64,000 bases of DNA from Wolfiporia cocos (lineage: Eukaryota; Basidiomycota; Agaricomycetes; Polyporales; Phaeolaceae). The notes under the pieces were generated by a model, which saw nothing but the letters and a program-made list of their open reading frames with translations, was not told where the DNA came from and made no database searches. Positions within the stretch are counted from its first letter, which is position 1; every line of letters starts with the position of its first letter. The position numbers and the translations under genes are program-made. Where the stretch lies: the NCBI GenBank assembly GCA_029448655.1, contig JACCLO010000003.1, positions 2,232,001 through 2,296,000 on the forward strand. The letters run 5' to 3'. Of the stretch, positions 36,563 through 46,879 are shown piece by piece.

Positions 36563-37202
36563 TAGTAATGTGCCAGGCCCGGCTTTGGGCCATGAGCCGG
36601 GCCGGGCCAAGCCCTACTTAGGCCGGGCCAAGCCGGGCTTTACACCACGGCTTGAGACGGCCCAGGGCCCGGCTTGTGACTCAGGCCGAGCCGGGCCAAG
36701 CCGTGGGCCCCCGGCCTGAAAGCTCTGATGGACAAAATGTCTAGTAATTATAATATAGCACCATATACGATAGCAGTATGCTGGATTCCAATGTAATACC
36801 TCCATATTATTCAATTTAAGCTATGGGATAGTCCCATGGGTTGGATCCTTGGTGTTGAAGCCTGTCGCACACCTGTGGGCGCCTATACGATACCCCATTT
36901 GGTAGGCGTGCCACAGAACGCCGTGCCGATGAAAGGTTGATTTCGCACTATATTTCACTAATTATTGAAGATATCAAAGCTCTGTTTTGTCAGGGAATAG
37001 TTGGGAAAAGTATATCATAAACTTATGAGGCTACAGTAATAATTATCTCCACAGTGCCAGGCCCCGGGCAAGCCCCAGGCCGGGCCGGGCCAAGCCCTGG
37101 GCCGTCAGTGGGGGCCCGGCTTCAGGTTTTGAAAAGCCAAGGCCGTCCAAAGCCGGGCCAAAGCCGGGGGCTTTCAGGCCGGGCCGGGCCGGCACATCAC
37201 TA
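36563..37202 (-). mobile_element. hAT-like MITE family 1, copy 3
   Basis: Complete element with TIRs TAGTAATGTGCC and GGCACATCACTA and a perfect 8-bp TSD GTAACCCA (36555-36562, 37203-37210). This copy proves the family's boundaries and 8-bp duplication. It is nearly identical in reverse to copy 1. The flanks (ATGTACAAGCACC, CAGACTCGTCTTGGCC, then CCTCTGAGCG) look like a diverged LTR of family X that it entered. Confidence 0.9.
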
Positions 37203-37608
37203 GTAACCCAGACCAGTGATATGCCTCTGAGCGATTACTATTCCCCTGGCTCTTGCTTGATATCGTACTCATGTCAAACATGTGGCATTGAAAGGGGAAA
37301 GAGAGAGAGAAAAATGAGGGAGGGAGAGTGAAGGATGGGTTTGGTTACTTAGGTATGCATAATGCTGACAGACTGTGCCTGGGTGTCCAGGGGACACCTA
37401 GAGGTTGAGGGAGAGAAGGACAAAGATGTTGAAAATGTTGAGAGCTAGCCTTTATGGCACTTGACCTCAAATTTTGAGAGCTGACTGAAAGTGTGACAGA
37501 TTACAAAGTATGACAAAAGATGTTGCCCAATCAAGTAAAGGACTTACTAAATCGGATGGGACCCACGTCATTACTAATTACTACACTGCGCATGCCCAGA
37601 CGTATGCC

Positions 37609-37767
37609 CGTCCTCTTTGATCCTGCAATTAATATGTTCATCCCCTCTGATCCTGTAACTGATATATCCGCCCTCTTTGATCCTGCAATTAACATGTCCG
37701 TCCTCTTTGGTCCTGCAAATAATGTTTCGGTCCTCTTTGATCCTGCAAATAACATTTCGGTCCTCGT
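37609..37767 (+). repeat. 33-bp tandem repeat
   Basis: About five copies of a 33-bp unit such as GTCCTCTTTGATCCTGCAAT... with few changes. Because 33 is divisible by three, both strands stay open and encode 11-residue repeats such as VLFDPANNIS. No start, splice or domain evidence supports a gene. Confidence 0.75.
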
Positions 37768-38842
37768 TCCATTACCCCGCGCATAATATCTGCTCATATC
37801 TATGTATATCCACTGAGCTGGTAATTGACGGACTATATCTGAGACCTCGCATTTTGCCGATGATAGTCGCGCAAATTTTTGTACGGTATTAATACCTCAC
37901 GCGTTTGCCCACCATCCCTGATTGTCAACGGGTCCAAACGCGATGCTGAATTCATTCGTCTCATGATTGTTTCAACAATCTACTGGTGCTGAAGGGCCTT
38001 GCCGGCACCGACACTACCCTTATTGTACAGGAGCCACAATCAAACTATGTACAAATAAGGTAGCGCCACCCGACCTCCTCTAGCACGAGGCTATCGATCG
38101 GGGCGCCTCAGCGCTCGTACTCCAACACAGGACGCAGGCAGACGGGCGGCGGTCAAAGGGCACCGTACATTCGACGGGCTTGGCCATCTGGACGGCGTGA
38201 GAACACCTCGAGCAGCTGTGCGTCCGACACATAGATCCTAGAGCTAATGGGCTTACGGCATGACACTAGCCTCTGTGCTGCAAGGCTGGACACAGCCTTA
38301 TTCATATGGAGAGAACACCTGTCCTTTGAACAGAATGCAGAAGCAGCTTTACTTGACAGGGTGTGTAACGGCTGAGACCGACGTTGTGTGTGGCATTGCA
38401 CCGTAGCATATCCGCAGGCGCATCATATCACTGGACGTGGCGGGCATGGTGCCAGGGTCACACATCCACCTCTCTGACAAGAGCACTGCTTCCAGCAGGT
38501 GCCGTGTGGTCGAAGAACCCGCAGCGCGCGCGTAAATTCGTGATCAAGGTACGCAGGTCCGTTCTCACACAGCTCCAGATGCAGAGAAGTGATCCTCGTC
38601 GTGGCTTGCTCACACCACAGACCACAATCCTGTGATATAGCGACCTCATCGTGGATCACGTCACAAAGGCCAAGTAGCAGAGAAATCCATCCATCCCCCA
38701 ACCGCGGCTGATCGGCGACGGGCATCAGGCACGAGCTAGGCGTCCGGTAGCGCTATAACGATGTTGACGACCCCGCGCGCATGTAATGAAGCGCACCCTG
38801 CACGCATGAAGATACTGGACAGTGGCTTCGGTTAACCCGCTC

Positions 38843-38889
38843 CTTATCGCAAAAATGCCCCACGCGAGCGTCTCCTGCCAGCTTATATA
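38843..38889 (+). promoter_or_regulatory. GATA motif and TATA box of permease C
   Basis: CTTATC at 38843-38848 and TATATA at 38884-38889, in the same context and spacing as before permease B (AAAAATGCCCCACGCGAGCG between them). Conservation here may simply reflect recent duplication. Confidence 0.42.
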
Positions 38890-39016
38890 TGATATCGCCG
38901 AACCCTCCCATAGGGCCGCCTTTCGACTTCTGCTAGCGGCCTCCGCCCTTCTTTGCGTCTCTAAACCGCCACGTTACCGCCATTACTCACCAACGCCGAT
39001 ATCGCCCGCATCCGCG

Positions 39017-41383
39017 ATGTCGCTACCAGTGCCCGACGCGATTAGCCAGGCTGAGCGGTCACCGCAATACGCGCAGCTGTTCGATGAGAAGACGACAGAT
39101 GCAGCCTCGCTCGAGAAAGGCGGCGTCGATGGTGAGGCATTCCCCGTCAACCCCGAGGACGCGCACTACCAGTTTCGCGACCTCGACCGCGTGCAGCGCC
39201 GCCTCAAGCAGCGCCATGTGCAGATGATTGCCGTGAGCACCCCCGCCCCGCCTTCGGCCGTAGTGACGCGCTGACCGGATTCAGATTGCCGGGACACTCG
39301 GCACTGGCTTGTTCTTGGGTTCAGGAAACGCGCTGCGCGAAGGCGGTCCGCTCGGGGCGCTTATTGGCTATGCGCTCGTCGGGTCCGTAGGGTATGCGAC
39401 GCTATGCTCGTTAGGCGAGATGACGTCGTTCGCGCCGATCTCTGGTACGTTCCCGCACTACGCGGCACGATGGGTAGATCCCGCGTTTGGATTCGCTCTC
39501 GGGTACGTGTTGGTTTACTCTGCGCGACGATAATCATCGACCCAAACATTTCTCGAAGGTGGAATTATTTCTACACGGGCGCTATCTCGACGCCAGTGGA
39601 GATCACTGCTGCAGGTATTTTGCTGACCTACTGGGATCAGGATGTACGCATCGTTCATAAATTGTCCCTTTGCAGTAACAGCGCAATCACATCTGACGCT
39701 CTCTATGACAGACCGGTCATCAAGCGGCGTACACCGCCGCGATCAACATCTGCGTCTGCGCGATCAACATCTTCGGCGTGCGCTACTTCGGTGAAGCCGA
39801 ATTCATGTTCTCCATCATCAAAAGTACGTGCGCCGCATTCTGCTCCCGCTCCCGCGCTGACGGCCGGATCTCGCTGACCCCGACTCGTAACTCCGCGGGC
39901 CGATCGCGACGCGTGCAGTCCTCCTGGTCACGATGCTAATCATCACTGGCCTGGTAGTGGACCTCGGTGGAGGCCCTACACACGATCGGATTGGCTTCCG
40001 GGTGCGTCGATCGTATGACTCATGTGGGTGCCCGCGCTGACTCGACGGTGGTTCTGGCTTGTAGTACTGGCGGAACCCCGGCCCCGTGGCTGCCGCGGGC
40101 CTTGAGCCTAAACTCATCGGCCTCGACAGGCTGCTCGCGATCATCTCGGTCATCGTGCAGGCGGCGTTCTCGTTCCAGGGCATGGAGCTTGTTGCGGTGT
40201 GCGTCGATCCGCTCGTGCAGCGCGTCGCAAAGGGTGTTGACTGACGCGCACGCAGCGCCGCGTCCGAGACAGAGAGTCCGCGGCGGAACATCGGCAAGGC
40301 CGTGCGCCGTGTCTTCTGGCGTATCCTCGTCTTCTACGTGCGCCACTTTCCGCTCTGTGACGATTCGCCTCCCGCCTGACCGCACGCAGATCCTCGGCAT
40401 CCTCATCACGGGCATGCTCGTCCCGTACAACGATGGGAACTTGTTGAACGACTCGGGCACTGCGGCGGAGTCGCCGTACGTGATCGCATTCACGCGCGCG
40501 GGAATCAAGGTCCTCCCCGCGGTGATCAACGCATGCGTGTTCACGTCAGCATTCTCCGCGGGGAACTCGTGCGTCTTCTCCGCGTCGCGCATCCTGTACG
40601 GCCTCGCGCTGCGAGGGCAGGCGCCCAAGATCTTCGCGTACTGCACGAAGCAGGGCCTCCCGATCGCGGCGGTGCTGGCCGCGTCGTGTTTCGCATGGCT
40701 CTCGTTCATGAACGTCAGCGCGGGCTCCGAGACGGTGTTCAAGTGCGTGCCGTGCCTCTGTCCTCCGCGGTATGTGTGCTGACGCGGCGCAGCTGGTTCG
40801 TGAATCTGTCGACGACGGGCGGGTTCTTCAGCTGGGGAGCGATGTGCGTCACGTACCTCCGATTCTGTGCGTGTCCTATGCGTGTGCGCGTGTAGCCTGC
40901 TGACGTCCTTCCGCGCACAGACAAGGGCCTGAAGGTGCAGGGGATCGACCGGACCAAGTTCTCGTACTACAACCGCCTCCAGCCGTGGCTCGCGTGGTGG
41001 GCGATCGGCTGGCTCGCGTTCTTCATCCTCATCAATGGCTACGCCGTCTTCTGGTCGTTCCGCGCGTCCACCTTCGTCACAGACTGTGTGTCCCTCCCAT
41101 GCTCGCTGCGCGGAACGCGCGACTGATTGACCGTGTGGCGCCGCAGACATCAACATCCCGATCTTCCTTGGCCTGTACATCTTTTGGAAGATCCTCAAGC
41201 GCACCAAGGCGTGGCGGCCGGAGGAGATGGATTTTGTCACCGTGCGTGTTGATCGTGTTTCGTTGGCTATAATGTTTGCTGAGCTTTCTTGTTCTTCAGG
41301 CCATCCCTTCGATGGAGGAGACGGAGGTGCCCGAGGTCCCACCAACGACGTTCCTCGGCAAAATTGCGTCGATCATTTTCTGA
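39017..41383 (+). CDS. Amino-acid permease C (YAT/AAT type)
   Basis: Twelve exons, 39017-39232, 39285-39502, 39559-39643, 39712-39823, 39919-40001, 40065-40198, 40256-40337, 40390-40742, 40793-40866, 40921-41085, 41147-41241 and 41300-41383, give 566 aa. It is the closest paralogue of permease B, with identical intron positions including the extra phase-1 intron (41086-41146). Relative to B it lost two codons in exon 1 (QFRDLDRVQ against QFHAVDLDLVQ). It also has RWNYFY after an acceptor changed from CAG to AAG, and RNIGKAVRR in the basic loop. No stop or frameshift is seen, so it should encode a full plasma-membrane permease; the substrate is unknown. About 20 kb of repeats separate it from permease B. 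Confidence 0.9.
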
Positions 41384-41590
41384 GCTATACAGACGCGCGA
41401 GGGTGTACGCTACGAGCATTGTTGATGATCATGTGCGGTTATATGATACCTGGTGTAGTGATAGTTCTACGTCCTGTGATTTGTTGATGTCATTAGTGTA
41501 GTATTGATGGGAATTTTTGGATTTGAGCGATGTTATTCGGCCCTGTTCATGAACCAATCTTGAAATCGGACAATCCAAGTTCTCTGTCGC

Positions 41591-42112
41591 ATGGGCTTAG
41601 AGACGTGGAGTGCCCAGTGGGACAATACTCACCGGGACGGTCAGCATGCTGTTGTCTTTGACGGACCTTCCGAAATACTCCTCACACAAAGCTCCTGGGT
41701 CCCAAAAGATGCTGATTTCACAAAATTAGGCCTCGAGATTAGCGCTATCGATGAGCCTTGGTACTATTATGCTGAACCTGGACACAGGCTCAACAATCGT
41801 GATGGTCGTAGCAGATGCTACGGCGGGACCAATGGGACACCTGAAGTTGACATGAGCTTTCATGCACCGAGTGGACCTACCGTATCCGACAGATTACGAG
41901 TCGCCATCATGGCATTGTTTCCTCTCAACTGCATTACACGACGAGTAAGCTCTTTGTACCACAACGTTCTGGAGATCGCTGAGATCGTCTCAACGATACT
42001 TGGTACAAGCGTTGGAGATTCTAGATGTGGTATGTGCGGCTCACGAGACACTGCGTCAGATATGGTCCGCACATTGAAGTATGACCAACATGAGAAGCGT
42101 ACAGTCTACTGA
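41591..42112 (+). CDS. Hypothetical 173-codon ORF 3' of permease C
   Basis: A single open frame starting MGLETWSAQWDN and ending in EKRTVY. I do not recognise it. It has no signal peptide or membrane segment and two CxxC-like cysteines near the end (RCGMCGS). The first 40 codons correspond to a broken version at about 17680-17810 after permease B, so it lies partly in the duplicated unit. It may be a real gene, the 3' exon of a longer one, or chance. Confidence 0.35.
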   Translation: MGLETWSAQWDNTHRDGQHAVVFDGPSEILLTQSSWVPKDADFTKLGLEISAIDEPWYYYAEPGHRLNNRDGRSRCYGGTNGTPEVDMSFHAPSGPTVSDRLRVAIMALFPLNCITRRVSSLYHNVLEIAEIVSTILGTSVGDSRCGMCGSRDTASDMVRTLKYDQHEKRTVY

Positions 42113-42529
42113 AATGCTGCGTGATTGAACAACTGCATCAGCGATTTCGGTATAAACCAGTTCTTGAGATGTCATGTGAACTACTATAAGCCAGCTCTTG
42201 AGAGATCGGTCCCATATCGGTCTTTCGATACATATGAATCACTCATGTAGGCAGATCGGTCAATTGAATGATACTTCACCGGCACCGTCAATGTCATCAT
42301 GTTCTACCATCAAGGTGCATAATACAGTATGTCTTGTAATGATACAGCTGTATGCAGATAGCAAGTGCTGAAAAGAAGGAACTGTCTATTTCATGAGTCT
42401 GGGGTTGCGTGTACCAGAGAATCTGAACTTATCGAAGGAGGACTTGAGCGCGTACAAGAAGTTCGAATCCATCAAGGCGATCCTATGCGTGGATCAGGAT
42501 CTACTGAAACCTATTGCTCTTGAAAGCAG

Positions 42530-43507
42530 TCAGTATAACCAAAGCAGCGCGCAGGCATCGTTATACACACTAGCAAAAATCTGAGTCGACCAGAGGCATC
42601 CGCAGCGTGCTTTTGCCTTTTCTTCAGCAGAAATCAATAAAATCTCTCGTACCAAGTAGAAAGAAAGAATCACCAGCTCCTTCTCCACATCTTCGTATGG
42701 CTACAACAAGTAAAGCTTACAACGACGAGAATTAAAGAACATTCTTCTCACCTGAAGGACTTCTTCTGACAATATGTGAAAGTGCGCCTCGAATTCTTCG
42801 AGCGTGCCTCCGGGATTCTTGTGCCAATCCTTCCCATATAGTTCCCTGTATGGTGTCAGCAAAATCCGTTCGATTCGTTTCGACAATGTTGGTAGCGCAC
42901 CTTGCAATTATAGTCTTGTTAGGCGTGTAGCATCGAGGGCGCAAAGCTTTGGTAGCAGCCACCGTCGCCGAGGCTGCTGAGGACATCGAGGAACTAGCCT
43001 CTGGCAAATCCTCTTCATCTTGAGATTGACTCTTAAAACTGCTGTCTCTGACTACTTCGCTCTCAGGGTTTGCGAGGAGATTGTCCACAGGATCTTCTTG
43101 GCCGATCAAAGAAATAGAGACGTATAAGATATTTGACTCACTGATCACACTGGATACCAAGTTGTCATTTTGCTCTGGCTCCTGGAAACTTGTGCCATCG
43201 TATGGGAGATGGTGTCCTACGTACATACGCAACATCGAGACTAATAGGCCATGGTGAGACGGGATTAGTACTCACCTGCATCTACTCTTGAACCAGAGCC
43301 GGGTGCCTCTGCATTGGTTGTGGCATTCTCTTTTTTAGGCGTGAGAGTTTCGGGAGGATAGCCTAATTGCAATAATCTCTGCTCCTTGTGGTCGAAGTAT
43401 GTGCTGCGGTGGACTTTGACGCGGTTGTTTCCGCAGTATAGCGAACACGCGCGGTAGTATTCTTTCTCCCCACGCGCGTTAAGCAAATATTCGGGAGCTT
43501 TAGGCAT
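42530..43507 (-). CDS. Hypothetical four-exon protein, 270 aa
   Basis: Exons 43276-43507, 42901-43216, 42752-42845 and 42530-42700 join in frame with GT-AG introns of 50-59 bp. The N-terminus (MPKAPEYLLNARGEKEYYRA, then VHRSTYFDHKEQRLL) is weakly reminiscent of the short N-terminal region of CACTA/Tnp2-type proteins in Basidiomycota. The middle is Ser/Glu-rich and the last part (TLEEFEAHFHILSEEVLQ, VEKELVILSFYLVREILL) looks helical. I know no function. The consistent splicing is the main reason to believe it. It sits beside the TA-flanked transposon and may be transposon-related. Confidence 0.45.
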
Positions 43508-44380
43508 AATATGCACTGGTGATCACGGCGGGTATGAGCCAGGATTTTTGGGTCAGAGTGTATCGTCTGGAGTCAGAAGACAGAATAGGCAGGTAACCTA
43601 CACGTCGTCTTGATACGCAGCTTTTCGGCCAACTCAAATTGACGTACAGTCGCGGACAATCAAACCCCGCCAATCTTGGGGACCCAATTTTCTGGCACTA
43701 GTAGAGTAGTACAAATGCTAGATACGACGTATGGCTCTCTGTGTACAGGACGGCGACCCAGATTGTACGAGCCGTTTTCCCAAAAAGTCAATTTTTATAT
43801 TTGAGGGGTCAAAAATTGGCGGGCGCTTAGATAAATTCGTAAAAATCACAAAAAAATACGAATCGGCAGCTCTCATCTACGCGAGTCTGAATATGCAATT
43901 AGATCATGGCCGTGACGCATCTTTGATGCTGTAAAAAAAATTCTCGTAGCCGGGCGCCTTTGACTGCCATCGCTCAACCATGGGTCGTGGTCGCCCCCGA
44001 AAAAAATCAAGGAACACATCTGGTCTACGCAATCAGACATGTAGACCCTCGGAAGCCATGAGCGCACCATTCCCTGACACCCTCGCTGTCACACGCCAAT
44101 TTCAAGCCTCTAAGCACAGTACCTTTTTCGATCATCGAGAGCACCCCCGAGGCTGGAAACCCGATGCCTCAGCTAGAACCAAGCCCTACACACGTACCAC
44201 TACAGGCACTAGCTAACAGCATCACCAGCCCCACCTAAGAACCCTAGTCCCAGGTAGAGTTTCAGTCAATTATCTTAATCTGCCAACTGCCCTTCGCTTA
44301 AGAAATCGCAGTTGCGAGCTAGGTTTGCACGCAGATTAATCTGCTAACTGCGGCAGATTAATCTACTGTGACAATAAAAT

Positions 44381-44466
44381 GGCACATCCCGGATTCGAAC
44401 CAAGGACCTTAGCACAGATGAGAATAACAGCATCACAGCATATTTAGCCAACTGAGCTACAGTGCA
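44381..44466 (-). ncRNA. tRNA-like sequence, left arm
   Basis: On the minus strand it reads TAGCTCAGTTGG, a perfect RNA polymerase III A box, then GGTTCGAATCC, a perfect B box with a T-arm CTTGG/CCGGG. The acceptor ends pair only partly and the D and anticodon arms are poor, so it is a tRNA relic or SINE-like head rather than a working tRNA gene. Confidence 0.5.
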
Positions 44467-44758
44467 ATTAGTGTTGTCCCCATTTTAAGCAATATATAGA
44501 GTATTTTGTAAACTTCATTTTCGCAGTTTAACATCTTCCATATAACACAAATACAAATGAATCTGCCTTTAAAGACCTATGATTCCAGTGTATTCAGCTT
44601 TCCCATGGTGAGTTGCTCCAGGTCAAGCATGGTAAATCAAGCTACCACTATCATTGATTTCTGTATGCTTGTTGGAGCAGTTAGTTGCCTTGATGATTTG
44701 CGAAAATTGTGTGTAAAATTTGCGTTATATATATTCTAATTGGTCAGTGGTACCTGTT

Positions 44759-44842
44759 GCCACAATGGCTCAGTTGGCTAATTATGCTGTGATGCTGTGA
44801 TTCTCATCTGTGCTAAGGTCCTTGGTTCGAATCCGGGACGTG
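44759..44842 (+). ncRNA. tRNA-like sequence, right arm
   Basis: Inverted partner of the left-arm copy: TGGCTCAGTTGG (A box) and GGTTCGAATCC (B box), with the same T-arm. The acceptor stem is imperfect. It may retain Pol III promoter activity; that is inference. Confidence 0.5.
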
Positions 44843-45889
44843 TCATTTTATTGTCACAGTAGACTAATCTGCCGCAGTTAGCAGATTAATCTGCGTGCAA
44901 ACCTAGCTCGCAACTGCGATTTCTTAAGCGAAGGGCAGTTGGCAGATTAAGATAATTGACTGAAGTCCCTCATCCCAGACCCTACGTCCAGTCCAACACA
45001 AAGCCACTAGCAGTCACGTGACCCCGACCAACTACGATGAGCCCAGTAGCACCCAACCAGACCAACCCCTTGCTACATGGACTACACCTCATCAGGTCAC
45101 GACCATCCAGACTCACAGCTAGGACCCTGTCCACCCCAACCGGCCAAGGACTCACGCCATTACTGGCACGGACTATGTATCATACGGACTAAGGCCCAAG
45201 GGAGGCCTTAAACCCCAGCTACCCTAGTCTATGAGGAACACCGACCTCAGGGCAGCACCTGTATGACTGAGAACCCTAGCAGTCGCAGGACTCTACGTAC
45301 CGATCGCAGCTGATCATGCTCAATCACCCTACGTCACGCACGGCCCGTACTGGCCAGTCCACAGTCCCAGCAGACGTCATCCTTTAGTACCAGCACGTGG
45401 GAACCTGGGCCACCATGTGCCTTCCCCTCAGTACCAGTCCTTGGGAACCTGGACAGCAGACACCCCGATCACGGACATAGAACCCCGCCATTACCGGCGA
45501 ACCCTCGATCGACGAGAACCACCGATCAGGCCTAACCCACTACGTTGCCATGGCCGTCCCGTGCTCTACGATCCCATGCCCCAATGCCATTATAGGCCAC
45601 CACGTAGCACATAGCTTACCTCAGCGCTGACGCCTTACAGGCCACACCTAAACATGTACAAACAGTAGTAGGACTATATAATAGCCAGAAAGTCTTGAGC
45701 GAACCTCAGACTTGTCTTGGCCTTTGCAGCCTTAGATGCCCCGGACCAGGAAGGCACCTTTGAGTGAGCCCCCTTCCCCCGGGTGTGTGTCTAAGGTAGC
45801 ACTTGTGTCACTCGCTCATTCACATCGATCTCGGTCTCCCGGTCGTGCAGATGACGAGTCGGATTCTCACCTCAGTGTCTTCAAGGAAC

Positions 45890-46879
45890 TAGTGTTGCGA
45901 GGTCTGGTCTCAAGGACCACTGAAGACCAAGGACCGGACCAGGACCAGACTGACTAGGACCGATTCAACGGTCCGGTCCAGTCCTGGTCCTGACACGGTC
46001 CTGGTCCCGGTCCTTCTGAGTGGTCAGTTTTTGCAGGACCGGTCCTGGACCGGTCCCGAATTTATTGTTGAATAGTACTTATAATGTGGTTACTCCAAGG
46101 TAGGGAACCATGACTGACCAATTTACAACAAAACCAAAGTATTTAAGACCCCCTAGAGTGGGTCTGCATCATGTATGTACTACTGGCTATTAGGGTAAAC
46201 ACATCAGACAGAAGCTGACATGAATAGTAACAACGAAAAACCTTCTGATTTATGATACAATGAAGCACTGCTATTGTCTTGGGCAATGCTTGGCACATAC
46301 AGGTTGTCCTCATATTATCACTAGTTTTGCTGACTGACATGCAGTTGTATATTCTCCCATCCAGTAGTGATAACACTCACATATTATGGTACACATGCAT
46401 GGTGCATTAATATCACCCAGTTATTGGCAGAGCGCTGCTTAGCGGTAGTTATATGCTACTCATTGTGGCACATACAAAAATGCAACACATGATCTCATCA
46501 GATACAACTTGAGGTGTGCAGTTACTGCAGTGTCATTTCTGTGTGTTGACTTCAGTATATAATTTTACTTTTAGAAATTAAGAATCAGTGCACCATAGCC
46601 AATTTTTGGGCTGTACTTAGTATGTTCTGGTATATATCGAGTAGTAAGTACACTTTTGTTGCAGTTTCTGACATATAAAATTATAGTGAAGTCAATAACC
46701 ACTTGATCGGTCCTGGACCGGTTCAGACCGGTCCTAGGACCACTATAGGACCACGGTCCTACTTGGGACCGGTCTTCAGTCCGGTCCCTCATTGCCCATG
46801 GCGGTCCAGTCCTGGTCCCGGTCCTCGGTCCTGCCCAAAACATGCAAAAGACCGGACCGGACTGGACCTCACAACACTA
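45890..46879 (-). mobile_element. hAT-like element family 2, copy B
   Basis: 990 bp with TIRs TAGTGTTGCGAGG and CCTCACAACACTA and the 8-bp TSD CAAGGAAC/CGAGGAAC (45882-45889, 46880-46887; 7 of 8 match). Reverse complement of copy A without copy A's LTR and Helitron inserts, and with CCGGTCC subterminal words still rich in CpG. It splits the transposase frame. Confidence 0.85.

Larger units (their letters stand above)
38125..41715 (+). repeat. Segmental duplication unit 2 (permease C unit)
   Basis: Direct repeat of 14112-17810. The upstream 0.9 kb shares blocks such as CATGACACTAGC, GGACACAGCCTTATTCATAT and CATATCCGCAGGCGCATCA with unit 1. Small indels and a shorter spacer near 38200 separate the two. 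The 3' side stays more intact than in unit 1 and runs into an open 173-codon frame. Confidence 0.75.
44253..44972. mobile_element. Inverted-repeat (foldback) element with tRNA-like arms
   Basis: About 720 bp inserted into the LTR with a probable 5-bp duplication TCCCA (44248-44252 and 44973-44977). The arms of about 210 bp are inverted copies, from CAGTCAATTATCTTAATCTG on the left to its complement on the right. The outermost 10 bp differ between the ends. Each arm carries a tRNA-like sequence. The middle (44480-44755) holds a 60-codon ORF with no recognisable motif. Confidence 0.75.
44087..45810 (+). mobile_element. Solo LTR, family X copy 3, with foldback insertion
   Basis: TGTCACACGCC...CTTGTGTCA with TSD CTCGC (44082-44086 and 45811-45815). 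Excising 44253-44972 plus one TCCCA leaves about 1 kb like the other copies. It interrupts the transposase gene after its 35th codon. It preserves the uninterrupted CCAGACTC target used by the composite unit in copy 1. Confidence 0.88.

Noticed and set aside
36412..37290. Complete solo LTR around MITE copy 3
   Set aside because: Flanks resemble family X, but I could not find consistent TG...CA ends with a TSD, so it is only mentioned as context.
40020..41345. 441-codon minus-strand ORF opposite permease C
   Set aside because: Mirror of permease exons and introns; the plus strand has correct splicing and membrane helices.
44759..44842. Functional tRNA gene
   Set aside because: A and B boxes are perfect, but the acceptor, D and anticodon arms do not fold properly and no clear anticodon can be read.
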